A program made the translations under genes and the position numbers. Positions 45,270 through 53,004 of a DNA stretch of 64,000 bases are shown in pieces; positions within the stretch are counted from its first letter, which is position 1; each line of letters begins with the position of its first letter. The stretch is from Sulfolobus islandicus Y.N.15.51 (GTDB lineage: Archaea > Thermoproteota > Thermoprotei_A > Sulfolobales > Sulfolobaceae), in NCBI RefSeq assembly GCF_000022485.1, contig NC_012623.1, positions 1,178,001 to 1,242,000 on the forward strand, in the 5' to 3' direction. The notes under the pieces are model-generated. The model was not told the DNA's origin and made no database searches. It worked only from the letters and a program-made list of their open reading frames with translations.

Positions 45270-45520
45270 ACATTTTTGTAGTACGATATGCAGTATAAAA
45301 ATATTTTGATAATGTTTTCGATATCTAGTATTAGCTTTAATACTGTATGTAAATTTTATCTTAATCCAAATATATAATATCTATTTTTATTATTGAATAT
45401 CTACATCTATTTCAATACTTAAAACCATTTATATATTGCTATAAAAATCTTTTAATCTTCTTGAATTTTTATAATTAATTTGTTATTCTCATGAGATATA
45501 ATTACTCTCAGTAAAAGGTA
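45270..45520. other. Intergenic stretch before the tRNA-like fragment
   Basis: A/T-rich upstream region of the ABC operon that reaches the left boundary of the integrated element. It should contain the leftward promoter. No gene is visible. Confidence 0.5.
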
Positions 45521-45552
45521 GTGCCGCCGCGGGGATTTGAACCCCGGACAAC
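45521..45552 (-). repeat. Distal attachment-site copy of the tRNA-Phe 3' end
   Basis: 31 of 32 bases equal 53125-53156, the 3' end of tRNA-Phe. The only difference is in the T loop (TTCAAAT here, TTCAAGT in the complete gene). The similarity stops at the IS boundary. It has no acceptor 5' half, D arm or anticodon, so it is not a tRNA gene. Confidence 0.8.
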
Positions 45553-46058
45553 ACGGTAGACCCAAAATCACCTCCTTGAAAATAAATCTATATTATTAAT
45601 AAGCGGTTCTATTGATTTAAATAGAAAATCTTTTAGATAGAATAAATCATCAGAAAACAAGAGTATTAGGAGTATCCTGAACTGCTCCCTCCTCACCTCC
45701 CCCTTGAACACGGTGTACAGGGAGTAGAAGGCCACGGCCAGCACGAAGATCAACGTGCGGAAGACGAACTTAGTAGAACTAGTAAATGGAAGAAAAGCCT
45801 TGATGTTCCGGTAAGAGGTCTCTATGGGACCTCTTACCTTATTGTACAAATCCAACACTTCCCTCTTGGATAGGTCTAGGTTAGTAGCCCTAGCAAAATA
45901 AACAAGACTCTTCTTCTTTCTCCTCACTTTTTCCTTGCTATACACGAGAAGCCTGAACTTGACCTGCTCATCCCTCCTATGCCTCTTACTATTAGTTGTG
46001 TAATCCCCGTCAAACTCCTCATAAACCTTAACATCCCCAACAGGCACAGCAACTATAT

Positions 46059-46066
46059 ACTTAAAC
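46059..46066. repeat. 8-bp target duplication of the IS256-type element
   Basis: ACTTAAAC occurs at 46059-46066 and again at 47393-47400, directly outside the inverted repeats of the inner element. Eight bases is the normal duplication length for the IS256 family. Confidence 0.9.
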
Positions 46067-47392
46067 GGGGCTACTGGGTATAGTTGTGTGAGAAAATATG
46101 TAAGCAGAAGGTTAAAAGTCTTCATCAAGACTCACCTGGAACCTTGAAGCGTGGAGTTGTTTGAGATGATATGAGTAATGCCTTATCACCGACATGGGCC
46201 TGAACTTCCAACGCGAATTACTTTCATGGATCGAAACGTAGAGATAGACCTCCAAGGAGCGAAGAGAGGGAAAGTAACCTCCGAGCTCCTCCTCGAACCT
46301 AGCCAGGGTCGAGTTGAAACTCTCCGACGTGTTATTAGTGTAGAGGTAGTGTCTAATCTCCCTGGGGAAGTTGAGAAAGGAACAATACTTGTCAGCAGCG
46401 TCAAGAAGCCTCTTGGCTCGGGCTGGAGAAAAGGGTTGGACAAGTTGGCTGAGGGACAATATAGCCTTCCTTCCCTCCTCCACGTTCCTGGAGGACTTTA
46501 GATCCCTAACTCTAATCATTAGTTCCTCCTTGTCTGGGAGGACCCTCATGAGGTTCCTAACCATGTGTGTTATACAGAGCTGGTGTTGAGAGGAGGGAAA
46601 GAGCGTGGACACGACGCGATCGAGTCCAGAGAAGTCATCGCTCACGATTACGTCAACCCTGCTGACTCCCCTGCTTACGAGTCCGCTCAAGAAGGACTTC
46701 CAACCGTCCAAGTCCTCCCTATCCCTAACTTCGTAGTCCAAGACGAACTTATTCCCTTCTAAGTCAACTCCTATGGCAATGTAAATGGCTCTCTCCATGA
46801 TCGACTCGCTAATTCTGACCTTTACGATCTTCACATCGATGTAAAGGGCTAGGAGATCGTGAGGTAGTTCGCGGCTCTTGTATTCCTTGAGTTTGTTGGA
46901 TATTCTCTCGGCAACCCGATTCATTACGATCTCACTATACGGTATTCCCTTGGCTGCTAACACGGCCTTGACTTGACTTGGAGTCATGCCTGATAGAACG
47001 AGCTGCTGGAGGAAGTCCTCGTAATCTGGGCTGGTCCTCTCGTACTTCTCCGGAAGGATCTTGGGTCTGAAGCCACCCTTTCTGGTTCTCGGTACTCTGA
47101 GTCTTAATACTCCGTCTCCGGTTCCCAGATATCTGAAGTAGGTCCCGTTCTTGTGGTCGTCCTCAACTTCTAGGTAGGCTTCCCTCTCTTCCATCATGGC
47201 CTCTTGCAAGATTATCTCCTCTATTTCCCTTAGGCTAACTCCTTCTTTGATTGCCTTTCTTATCTTTTCTCTTATTTCTTCCATTACCTTCATGGTATTA
47301 CTCTCCCTTATGGTATTACCCCTTCCGGGGTTATTTTTACTTTTTGTCATTATTTTTCACCTTTTGCTACCACAACTATAACTGGTAGCCCC
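46067..47392 (-). mobile_element. IS256-family element, ISC1332-like
   Basis: 1326 bp, bounded by imperfect inverted repeats beginning GGGGCTAC (GGGGCTACTGGGTATAGTTG at the left; GGGGCTACCAGTTATAGTTG at the right read inward) and by the duplication ACTTAAAC. It contains one intact transposase gene. The copy looks recent, since both repeats, the duplication and the frame are preserved. Confidence 0.92.
46112..47350 (-). CDS. IS256-family transposase
   Basis: The 412-residue Mutator-type transposase shows the DDE residues in LALYIDVKIVKVR, VIVSDDFSGLDRV and TNNTSESFNSTLARFEEEL, and the C-H region HQLCITHMVRNLM between them. The N-terminus has a helical DNA-binding part (GVSLREIEEIILQEAMMEERE). 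The frame is full length. Its G+C-rich codons stand out against the A/T-rich neighbours, which supports recent transfer. Confidence 0.93.
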   Translation of the reverse strand: MTKSKNNPGRGNTIRESNTMKVMEEIREKIRKAIKEGVSLREIEEIILQEAMMEEREAYLEVEDDHKNGTYFRYLGTGDGVLRLRVPRTRKGGFRPKILPEKYERTSPDYEDFLQQLVLSGMTPSQVKAVLAAKGIPYSEIVMNRVAERISNKLKEYKSRELPHDLLALYIDVKIVKVRISESIMERAIYIAIGVDLEGNKFVLDYEVRDREDLDGWKSFLSGLVSRGVSRVDVIVSDDFSGLDRVVSTLFPSSQHQLCITHMVRNLMRVLPDKEELMIRVRDLKSSRNVEEGRKAILSLSQLVQPFSPARAKRLLDAADKYCSFLNFPREIRHYLYTNNTSESFNSTLARFEEELGGYFPSLRSLEVYLYVSIHESNSRWKFRPMSVIRHYSYHLKQLHASRFQVSLDEDF

Positions 47393-48111
47393 ACTTAAAC
47401 TGTGAAATGAAGTTGAGCACATCAACAGTATAGAAACCAGCGTCAAGAGTTATCAACCTTATCTTGAACCCCATCGCGACGACTTGCTCCACGAGGGCCT
47501 TCACGATCTCTTCCTTAGTCATCCCCTTGACTTGAGTGATGAAGGCCAGTAGGAGCACTTTCCCATTAAACTTTGTCGTCGCAGTTGCGTAGTTCCAAGA
47601 GTTTCCCTCCTCCGAACTCCCGAGCCCTCCCACCGGTCTCCCGTACCACGTCTTGGTTGTCCAGTCTATTGAGACGTCTATCTCCTTGACTCCCTTCAGT
47701 ACCTTCAAGGATATCTTCCTGGCGCTTTCCAAGAGTTTCTCAATAACTTCCACCCCTTGCTCCTCCACGTAATTCCTCACGGTCTGTGGGGACACGCCAT
47801 AAGCCCTCGACTTGCTTTCCACCGAATCGTTCCATAAACACGCTGAGATGAGGGTTCTCGCCACCTCTTCCCCTTTCTTTCCCTTGAAGTTCAGCATGGA
47901 AAGTAATTTATATCCTATTTGTTGAATGTTATTTTGGTGAGGGAGACCGGGTGTTACCATCTCACTAACTCACGTGGTAATACTCAATCTCCCTCACCTT
48001 AAACCCTTTCTTCAATTGAATTCTTTATACTCTTATAAATTTCTTTATCGTTTATAAATTCGATATTATCCTATCAGAAATATTTTTTCTAATATGATTT
48101 TGGGTCTACCG

Positions 48112-48372
48112 AACAAGGTGGGCTTCTCTCGCAGCGGTTATAAGGTAGTGGATAGGGGCTTCGTGGGGAAGTCCTCGACCTGGTTGATAGGTTTCTCTAG
48201 TTTCAGGAGGTATGTGGAGTTCTTTGGGATCTTCTTGAGGAGGTATTGGAGGCCTTACGCTACTGAAAAGGGTATGGTCGAGCTCTTTGTCTACGTTATC
48301 GCGTTGATTTACAACTCCTACATCTACACTTCTGTGTTATCGCGTGTTCCGGAGAGTCAACTCGCCCACTAA
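48112..48372 (+). pseudogene. C-terminal remnant of another transposase
   Basis: Directly after the right end of the ISC1225-like element an open frame encodes KVVDRGFVGKSSTWLIGF, RYVEFFGIFLRRYWRPYATE and a hydrophobic tail, the look of a transposase C-terminal third (basic, aromatic, ending shortly after a helix). No N-terminal part is found on the other side of the IS, where the tRNA-like fragment lies instead. So it is a truncated relic older than the ISC1225-like insertion. The family could not be fixed. Confidence 0.6.
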
Positions 48373-48736
48373 CTTGTACCGCGAGAGTTGATCAAGGTAG
48401 TGTGGACTATGTTGGAAATTCTGTTTTTCTCTATACTTGATTATTTTCCATTACAATATAAGCTTAATCTCTCGTTATACTGAAAGATATAATTATATTT
48501 TATTCTTAATTAATTATAAAATTGTTTTTCTATCATACTATATTTATTCAATTATTTGCGCTTGGAACACTCTCTTGAGGTTAAGTCTTAGTATAGTAAA
48601 TTGGAAGATCTATTATTTTCTACAGAAAGCACATTTTTACTGTATCATTCTAATAAAATATATTGAACGAACCCACAAAGCACTGGTAAGCGAAACTATT
48701 AAAATTTTACTCTCTATATTATGTAGTGAGAGTAGA
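48373..48736. other. Intergenic stretch upstream of the winged-helix gene
   Basis: 364 bp of A/T-rich sequence. A frame open from 48437 joins the winged-helix gene but has no coding character in its first 100 codons. The stretch ends in a possible operator tctctatattatgtag at 48711-48726. Nothing else stands out. Confidence 0.5.
48711..48726 (+). promoter_or_regulatory. Possible operator before the winged-helix gene
   Basis: The bases tctctatattatgtag resemble the two 22-bp repeats in front of the next gene (49058-49079 and 49096-49117), which share tctctgca and ctatgt-gaatg. It lies 11 bp before ATG 48737. Confidence 0.35.
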
Positions 48737-49039
48737 ATGAGTGAACTTGTTATAAATAAAAAGCTTCTCGATATTTTGTCAACTCCTATGCAAATATTAC
48801 TATATATTAACATGATGGGTGAGGGATCCTTAATGGATCTGGTAAAAATTAGCCAAATGAGTTGGCATACAATCCAGAAATGGATACCGATTTTAGAAGA
48901 GAATGGGTTAATAGTGGTGAGAGAAGAAAAAACTTCAGTAGGAACTGCTAAGAAGGTAGTGAAGTTAACGGAGACTGGCAAGGTTGTAGTTGAAAAATTA
49001 TTAGAATTAAACGATACTCTAAAAGAGATTGGTAAATAA
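48737..49039 (+). CDS. Winged helix-turn-helix regulator of the integrated element
   Basis: The 100-residue protein has a winged-helix fold: LVKISQMSWHTIQKWIPILEENGLIVVREEK is the recognition and wing region, and AKKVVKLTETGKVVVEKLLEL the C-terminal helix. A frame is open from 48437, but only the part from ATG 48737 looks coding. A similar motif to the repeats around the next promoter precedes it, so it may repress itself and the downstream operon (inference). Confidence 0.75.
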   Translation: MSELVINKKLLDILSTPMQILLYINMMGEGSLMDLVKISQMSWHTIQKWIPILEENGLIVVREEKTSVGTAKKVVKLTETGKVVVEKLLELNDTLKEIGK

Positions 49040-49057
49040 CATTTTTTTATTTGAGAT

Positions 49058-49117
49058 TCTCTGCACTCTATGTTGAATGCAAAAGTTTAAATATCTCTCT
49101 GCATACTATGTAGAATG
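49058..49117 (+). promoter_or_regulatory. Promoter with paired 22-bp direct repeats
   Basis: Two copies of a 22-bp motif, at 49058-49079 and 49096-49117, agree at 19 of 22 positions (tctctgca..ctatgt.gaatg). They are 38 bp apart and bracket an A-box tttaaata at 49086-49093. The second copy covers the start site and the ATG at 49115. That is the layout of a repressor-controlled promoter. Confidence 0.6.
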
Positions 49118-49444
49118 AAGAAAATGAGTTTAGTTGAAATGGCTCAAAAAAACTCCCCAGTTGGGGAGAAAGATCTTCTTTTTTTAATTAGTTTACTAGA
49201 CAGAGAAGATAAGATAGAATTCGTAAAGGAATTCAGAGAAGATTTCGAACAGCAGATAGAAGAAAAGAAGCTGAGCAAAACTGCATACTATAAGTTTCTC
49301 AACGGCTATGCGCCCAGTGACGAAAGAATATTAGAAATAATAGAAGTTGATGAGGAAGCTAAGGAATGGATAATTGAAAGAGTCAAGGAGAAGGCAAAGA
49401 GAGCTCTACAAGTAATTGAAAGAATGGAGGCTGAGGAGGAATGA
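49115..49444 (+). CDS. Charged helical protein of the integrated element
   Basis: The 109-residue protein is rich in lysine and glutamate and predicted helical. A central segment KLSKTAYYKFLNGYAPSDERILEII has the look of a helix-turn-helix, similar in character to the integrase N-terminus (SYEELGIDRVTWWRYKNKNR). Leaderless start at ATG 49115 fits the A-box at 49086. First gene of a tightly overlapping operon (ATGA junctions). Confidence 0.75.
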   Translation: MKKMSLVEMAQKNSPVGEKDLLFLISLLDREDKIEFVKEFREDFEQQIEEKKLSKTAYYKFLNGYAPSDERILEIIEVDEEAKEWIIERVKEKAKRALQVIERMEAEEE

Positions 49445-49608
49445 CTGGAAAGCTCTACTTAGTAAGGTTGCAATGTTTAAACGTTGTCGCAGGAGGACCA
49501 GATGAATTAAGTTTTGCATACGTGTACGCGGACAGCGAGGAGGAGGCAAAAAAGGAAGCTTCTGATGGAATGTGCTTTGCTATAGATGCTGCTGAGGTGG
49601 GAGAATGA
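49441..49608 (+). CDS. 55-residue protein of the integrated element
   Basis: The frame begins with ATG 49441, overlapping the previous stop (ATGA), and ends with TGA 49606-49608, which overlaps the next start. The protein begins MTGKLYLVRLQCLNVVAGGP and continues SFAYVYADSEEEAKKEASDG, a pattern of strand then helix, with two cysteines. Overlaps on both sides make a real gene very likely. Function unknown. Confidence 0.75.
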   Translation: MTGKLYLVRLQCLNVVAGGPDELSFAYVYADSEEEAKKEASDGMCFAIDAAEVGE

Positions 49609-49889
49609 GCACTGCTGCTGATACTAAATACGTATACGTATCTACTGATAAGAAAGTCAAAGTAATTTTAGTAGAGAAGGACGAATATGGCGTTGTAAGG
49701 ATAAGCGGAGACGTAGAAAGCAGCTCCAAGCCGAGCACGTATCACCACACGGAGATTCTTTTTAACAATAACTGGATCCGCTTCTTCTGCTCTTGTGAGG
49801 CAGGAGCTCACGGATTCCTATGCCATCATGTAGCTGAATTGTACAATGTCTATAGAAAGAATGTGAAGAAACTGGGGAGTTTAAGGTGA
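49605..49889 (+). CDS. SWIM zinc-finger protein
   Basis: The 94-residue protein carries a C-terminal SWIM motif, C-S-C then C-H-H (FFCSCEAGAHGFLCHHVAEL; C-x-C-x(n)-C-x-H). SWIM fingers bind DNA or proteins and are known from crenarchaeal plasmids and viruses as well as recombination factors. It overlaps its neighbours by 4 nt on each side. A role in element replication or recombination is inference. Confidence 0.85.
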   Translation: MSTAADTKYVYVSTDKKVKVILVEKDEYGVVRISGDVESSSKPSTYHHTEILFNNNWIRFFCSCEAGAHGFLCHHVAELYNVYRKNVKKLGSLR

Positions 49890-50074
49890 TAGAAGTGGAG
49901 TACGAAGTCCAGGATATATTTCAAGAATTGGATGAGGAAATAAGGAAATTGTTGACTTTAACTCATGAGATAAGAATTGATGTTATATTGGATAATGACC
50001 CAGAGGACAAAATAAAGAGAGCACTGTCGTTAATAGAACACATTCGTTCCAACCTTCTAAGGGTGAGAAAATGA
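49886..50074 (+). CDS. 62-residue helical protein of the integrated element
   Basis: Start is GTG 49886, overlapping the SWIM gene stop (GTGA). The protein is acidic and helical (FQELDEEIRKLLTLTHEIRI, DKIKRALSLIEHIRSNLL). No motif is recognised. It is followed by the ribbon-helix-helix gene with another 4-nt overlap. Confidence 0.7.
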   Translation: MIEVEYEVQDIFQELDEEIRKLLTLTHEIRIDVILDNDPEDKIKRALSLIEHIRSNLLRVRK

Positions 50075-50253
50075 TGAGGATTGTAACATTTAAACTAGAG
50101 GAGGAATTGTTACAGCAACTAGACTTATACTGCATTAATAATAAACTAGTTAGGAGTTCTGTAATCAGGGAAGTTACCAAATTATACTTGTCAATTAAGA
50201 AAAATTCTATTGAAGAGAATTACAAAAACAATGTTAGGGTGCAGGAGCTATGA
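50071..50253 (+). CDS. Ribbon-helix-helix regulator of the integrated element
   Basis: The 60-residue protein has the CopG-type fold: strand RIVTFKLEEELL, helix QQLDLYCINNKL, and second helix SSVIREVTKLYLSIK. Such proteins control copy number in crenarchaeal plasmids. It overlaps its neighbours by 4 nt at both ends. Targets may include the palindrome before the integrase (inference). Confidence 0.85.
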   Translation: MMRIVTFKLEEELLQQLDLYCINNKLVRSSVIREVTKLYLSIKKNSIEENYKNNVRVQEL

Positions 50254-50387
50254 AGAAGAGCACTTTACTAATGCTGTTAGAGAACATATACGAAGACGCT
50301 GACTACATGAACTGTTTTTCGATTAAGAAAAAAGTACAATTTTTAATAGAAAAGATCTCAAAAGAGGGGGTTGAAAATGACAGTTAG
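50250..50387 (+). CDS. 45-residue protein of the integrated element
   Basis: ATG 50250 overlaps the previous TGA, and TAG ends at 50387. The protein begins MKKSTLLMLLENIYEDADYM and ends in a lysine-rich helix (SIKKKVQFLIEKISKEG). It overlaps the following gene start by 11 nt. Continuity of the overlapping operon supports it. Function unknown. Confidence 0.65.
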   Translation: MKKSTLLMLLENIYEDADYMNCFSIKKKVQFLIEKISKEGVENDS

Positions 50388-50652
50388 TGAGATAATAAGG
50401 AGAAATGAGGAATTAGAGCTACAATACGCTAAAGCTATAGACACTATTACTAAACTGCAAAATAAGATTGCAAGATTAGAAAGAGAGAACCAACAACTAA
50501 AGGAGGAAAATAAAAAGCTGAAAAAGTATAATAATATATTGTACAGGGCAATGGAAATAGCTTTACAAATACATAATGCTGAAGCACAGTACAAACATCT
50601 GAAGGCAGTTTTAGAGAGAATAAAACAAGAAACTGAGGAGTTTAAGGGGTGA
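50377..50652 (+). CDS. Coiled-coil protein of the integrated element
   Basis: The 91-residue protein is a nearly uninterrupted coiled coil, with heptads in KLQNKIARLERENQQLKEEN and KKLKKYNNILYRAMEIALQI. A TTG at 50371 is in frame, but ATG 50377 has a purine-rich ribosome site (gaggggg at 50364-50370). It could bridge proteins of the element. Function unknown. Confidence 0.75.
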   Translation: MTVSEIIRRNEELELQYAKAIDTITKLQNKIARLERENQQLKEENKKLKKYNNILYRAMEIALQIHNAEAQYKHLKAVLERIKQETEEFKG

Positions 50653-50822
50653 AAACTTGGCTCTGTCAATCCCATTAGTTATACCGAAAAGGAAGATATA
50701 TAGAGGCCATAAGGGTTCTTACGAGTTTTACGTTATTTATATTCCACAAGACTTCAATAACTTACTTCCGATTCCGGCTTTTGTTTCAGTAATATATGAT
50801 AATGAAACTGTTAAAGTAGGAG

Positions 50823-51618
50823 GGTAGTGTCGTCGTTAAGTTATTTATATTTGTATAACGAGTATTACTTATGGGTAGGAAGCCTGTATTTAGGCAAGAC
50901 GTTTCTTGTCCCTCTTGTGGTAGTCATCATGTTGTTAAGTGTGGTAGGCCTTTGGGTAGGCAGAAGTTTTTGTGTAGGGATTGTGGTAAGTACTTCTTGG
51001 GTGATGCTAGTTATCATCATCATTCTAGGAAGTTGAGGGAGGAGGCTTTGAGAATGTATGCTAATGGTATGAGTATGAGGGCTATTTCTAGGGTGCTTAA
51101 CGTACCTCTTGGTACTGTTTTCACTTGGATTAAGCGTTATGGTAGGAAAAAGCATGAGAAGTTGGTTGAGTTGTGGGGTAGGGCTAAGGAGCTGGTCAAG
51201 GGTAAGGTTGTTGCTAAGGTTGTTGATGAGATGTGGACTTACTTGTACAAGAATGCTAGGGCTTTTTACAAGTGGGTTTTCACTTGTTACGTGTACACGA
51301 AGCTGGGAGTTTACCTCATTTACTCTGTGGGGGATAGGGATGAGAGTACTTTCCTTGAGGTCAAAAAGTATTTGCCTGACGAGGGTAGATGGGTGAGCGA
51401 TGATTATAACTTGTACTTCTGGTTGAAAGACCACACGGTTGTCTCGCCAGTTAACCCGAACGAGCCCTTTCATTCCTCATTAAGGGATAGGCTAATTAGA
51501 TTCAAGAGAGCAACGAAGGCAGTAAATAGGAGCATTCGCACCATGATGTACTCCATAGCCCTAGTCTTATGGGAGAGAAGGTTAATCCCAGAATTTGTAG
51601 CTTAACGACGACACTATC
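50823..51618 (+). mobile_element. ISC796: ISC796 (IS1 family), copy 2
   Basis: 796 bp exactly between the two copies of the 9-bp duplication AAGTAGGAG (50814-50822 and 51619-51627). Ends are ggtagtgtcgtcgttaa at the left and its near-complement at the right. Length, family and duplication size all agree with ISC796 (name from recall). Insertion looks fairly recent. Confidence 0.95.
50871..51605 (+). CDS. IS1-family transposase (copy 2)
   Basis: The 244-residue transposase is the same type as that at 11191-11919, two residues longer (YHHHSRK instead of YHSKK). It has the zinc ribbon CPSCGSHHVVKC with CRDC, the helix-turn-helix and the DDE core (VVDEMWTYLYK, YSVGDRDESTF). The two copies differ in many positions, so they are not products of a very recent duplication. 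Confidence 0.94.
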   Translation: MGRKPVFRQDVSCPSCGSHHVVKCGRPLGRQKFLCRDCGKYFLGDASYHHHSRKLREEALRMYANGMSMRAISRVLNVPLGTVFTWIKRYGRKKHEKLVELWGRAKELVKGKVVAKVVDEMWTYLYKNARAFYKWVFTCYVYTKLGVYLIYSVGDRDESTFLEVKKYLPDEGRWVSDDYNLYFWLKDHTVVSPVNPNEPFHSSLRDRLIRFKRATKAVNRSIRTMMYSIALVLWERRLIPEFVA

Positions 51619-51749
51619 AAGTAGGAGTTAGAAAGCCTTTCAAAGTTGGAAGAGTCAAATACGCTGTTATTCTTCCTAAAGATTTAGCTCCAATTTGGGA
51701 TAAAATTATGCGAGAAAATAAGGAAGTCATTTTGGTTTTGGAACCAATT

Positions 51750-52992
51750 TCAAGTTAACAATTTTGGTGCGTATTTCTCATAAATTTCTCTAAGTTCTTC
51801 TTCCGAAAAAGGCAAATAATGTTCTTGTAGTATTTGGAATTGCCCTGGACTAGTTCTACCTTGAAGGATGTTTACAATCATCGGGCTTACGCCTTGCTTA
51901 ATCATATAACTTGCCCAGAAGGCCCTCAAATCGTATATTCTGAATACTTTTCCTGCTTTTTGCATAGTAGTTTTGATTTCGGCCCTTATCTTATCTTCAT
52001 TCATGGGGAAGAATTTCATCTTCCATTTTTTCAACATCTTGTCCTATTGTCCTTACCCCGCCCCAAAATCTTCTTATGTAAGACTCCCTATACTGTAGGT
52101 AATTCTTCTCGATCCATTCTGCAGTCTCTTTATGAAGAAAAGTTATGTAGGCCCGCTTCGTTTCGTTTGTTTTCATCAGTTTTATCACTCTATGCTTCAA
52201 GTCAACTTGGTCAACTGTTAGACGAAATAATTCTCCAGTTCTTAACCCAGTCTCTGTGGCTAATAAAAAATAGGTCTTAGCTCCTAATCCTTGAATATTG
52301 TTAAATATCGATTTTAATACGTCGAGAGAAAGTATACTCGGCTTGTATTTGGTTTTAGGTTGAGGTATTGAAAATGAATAGTAAAGTATTTGCGCAAGTA
52401 TGGGGTCTTTGCTTCTCACTATTTCTTTTATAAATAATTTGAGCACTATAGCCATCTTCCTAGCTCTATGCATACTCTCCTCTTCCTGTTCCAGTAAGTA
52501 ATCCTTAATCTTCTCAAGTGAAATTACATAATTATTATCTTTGAGAACTCTATTCAAATATCTCCAGTGGTCATCGAATGTATGTTTTGCTTTATTCTTT
52601 TCCAACAGTTTTTTGAATGTTTGTAGATCTTCTGAAGTCACGGGGTAAGAATAAGAAGCTGCTTTGATAAACTCCCCTAAACTCCTTTGCAGTAATGATA
52701 AGAAAAGCTCCCGGAACTCCGGATCCTTAGTAGCTTTTACTATTACACCTATTGCCTCATTGATCCCTATTTTTGATGTATCGACCCCAGCGGTTAGTTG
52801 TAAAAGCTCATCTGGTGTTAAGTACTCTGCAGCTCTTTGAGCTACGTAATCTGGAATTTTCCTATTCTTATTCTTATACCTCCACCATGTTACCCTGTCT
52901 ATTCCTAATTCTTCATACGAAATGCCCTTTTCCAGAACGGCTTTTACAATTTTTATCTTCTGGTCCTCTGTTAAACTGGAAACGTCTATCAT
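51750..52992 (-). pseudogene. int: Tyrosine integrase, one-base frameshift
   Basis: The integrase catalyses recombination at the tRNA-Phe site. The N-terminal part (52992-51997) has a helix-turn-helix (SYEELGIDRVTWWRY), a core-binding domain, and the first catalytic arginine in TETGLRTGELFRL with lysine in LMKTNETKRAYI. The C-terminal part (52037-51750) is in another frame and has IYDLRAFWASYM, LQGRTSPGQF and the tyrosine in LQEHYLPF. One C too many in CCCC at about 52010, or a slip at the A6 run near 52025, would join both frames. It lies directly beside tRNA-Phe. Confidence 0.85.
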
Positions 52993-53004
52993 CTCATATC
53001 CCTT

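Larger units (their letters stand above)
45568..47960 (-). pseudogene. Transposase of the ISC1225-like element, split by an IS
   Basis: The N-terminal part (47960-47393) carries a Bateman-free helix-turn-helix (SRAYGVSPQTVRNYVEEQG) and the first catalytic region IDVSIDWTTKTWYGRP plus LITLDAGFYTVDVLNF. The C-terminal part (46058-45568) continues with KYIVAVPVGDVKVYEEFDG and the last acidic region NKVRGPIETSYRNIKAF. Joining 568 and 491 bases across the 8-bp duplication gives 1059 bases, a continuous 352-codon frame. It is an IS4/ISH3-like DDE transposase inactivated only by the inner insertion. Confidence 0.85.
45554..48111 (-). mobile_element. ISC1225-like insertion sequence, interrupted by an IS256-type element
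   Basis: Ends are the 16-bp inverted repeats CGGTAGACCCAAAATC (45554-45569) and its complement (48096-48111). Flanking AACA occurs on both sides (45550-45553 and 48112-48115) and may be a 4-bp target duplication. Subtracting the inner element and one duplicated 8-mer leaves 1224 bp, close to the size implied by the name ISC1225 (name from recall). The transposase inside is split but otherwise in frame. Confidence 0.85.
50657..51758 (+). pseudogene. Small conserved element gene split by ISC796
   Basis: The gene starts at TTG 50657, six bases after a ribosome site (aggggtg). It is cut at codon 56 by the IS at 50823-51618. Joining 50657-50822 to 51628-51758 (keeping one copy of AAGTAGGAG) restores a continuous 98-residue frame: IPLVIPKRKIYRGHKGSY at the start, KVGVRKPFKVGRVKYAVILP across the junction, and KEVILVLEPISS at the end. 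It is a beta-rich protein. Function is unknown. The interruption leaves no complete copy here. Confidence 0.8.

Noticed and set aside
45521-45572. A second tRNA gene with anticodon in GGGTCTA
   Set aside because: Only the 3' acceptor and T arm match; the rest is the inverted repeat of the ISC1225-like element.
46178-46762. Rightward open frames across the IS256-type transposase
   Set aside because: They are shadows of a G+C-richer coding region on the other strand, without motifs.
48094-48111. ATG at 48094 as start of the transposase remnant
   Set aside because: These bases are the terminal inverted repeat of the ISC1225-like element, so the apparent start is created by the insertion.
48437-48736. 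Long N-terminal extension of the winged-helix gene
   Set aside because: The first 100 codons are rich in Ile, Tyr and Phe without family likeness and lie upstream of the possible operator.
49058-49117. CRISPR array
   Set aside because: Only two imperfect 22-bp repeats with a spacer holding a promoter; no cas genes in the window.
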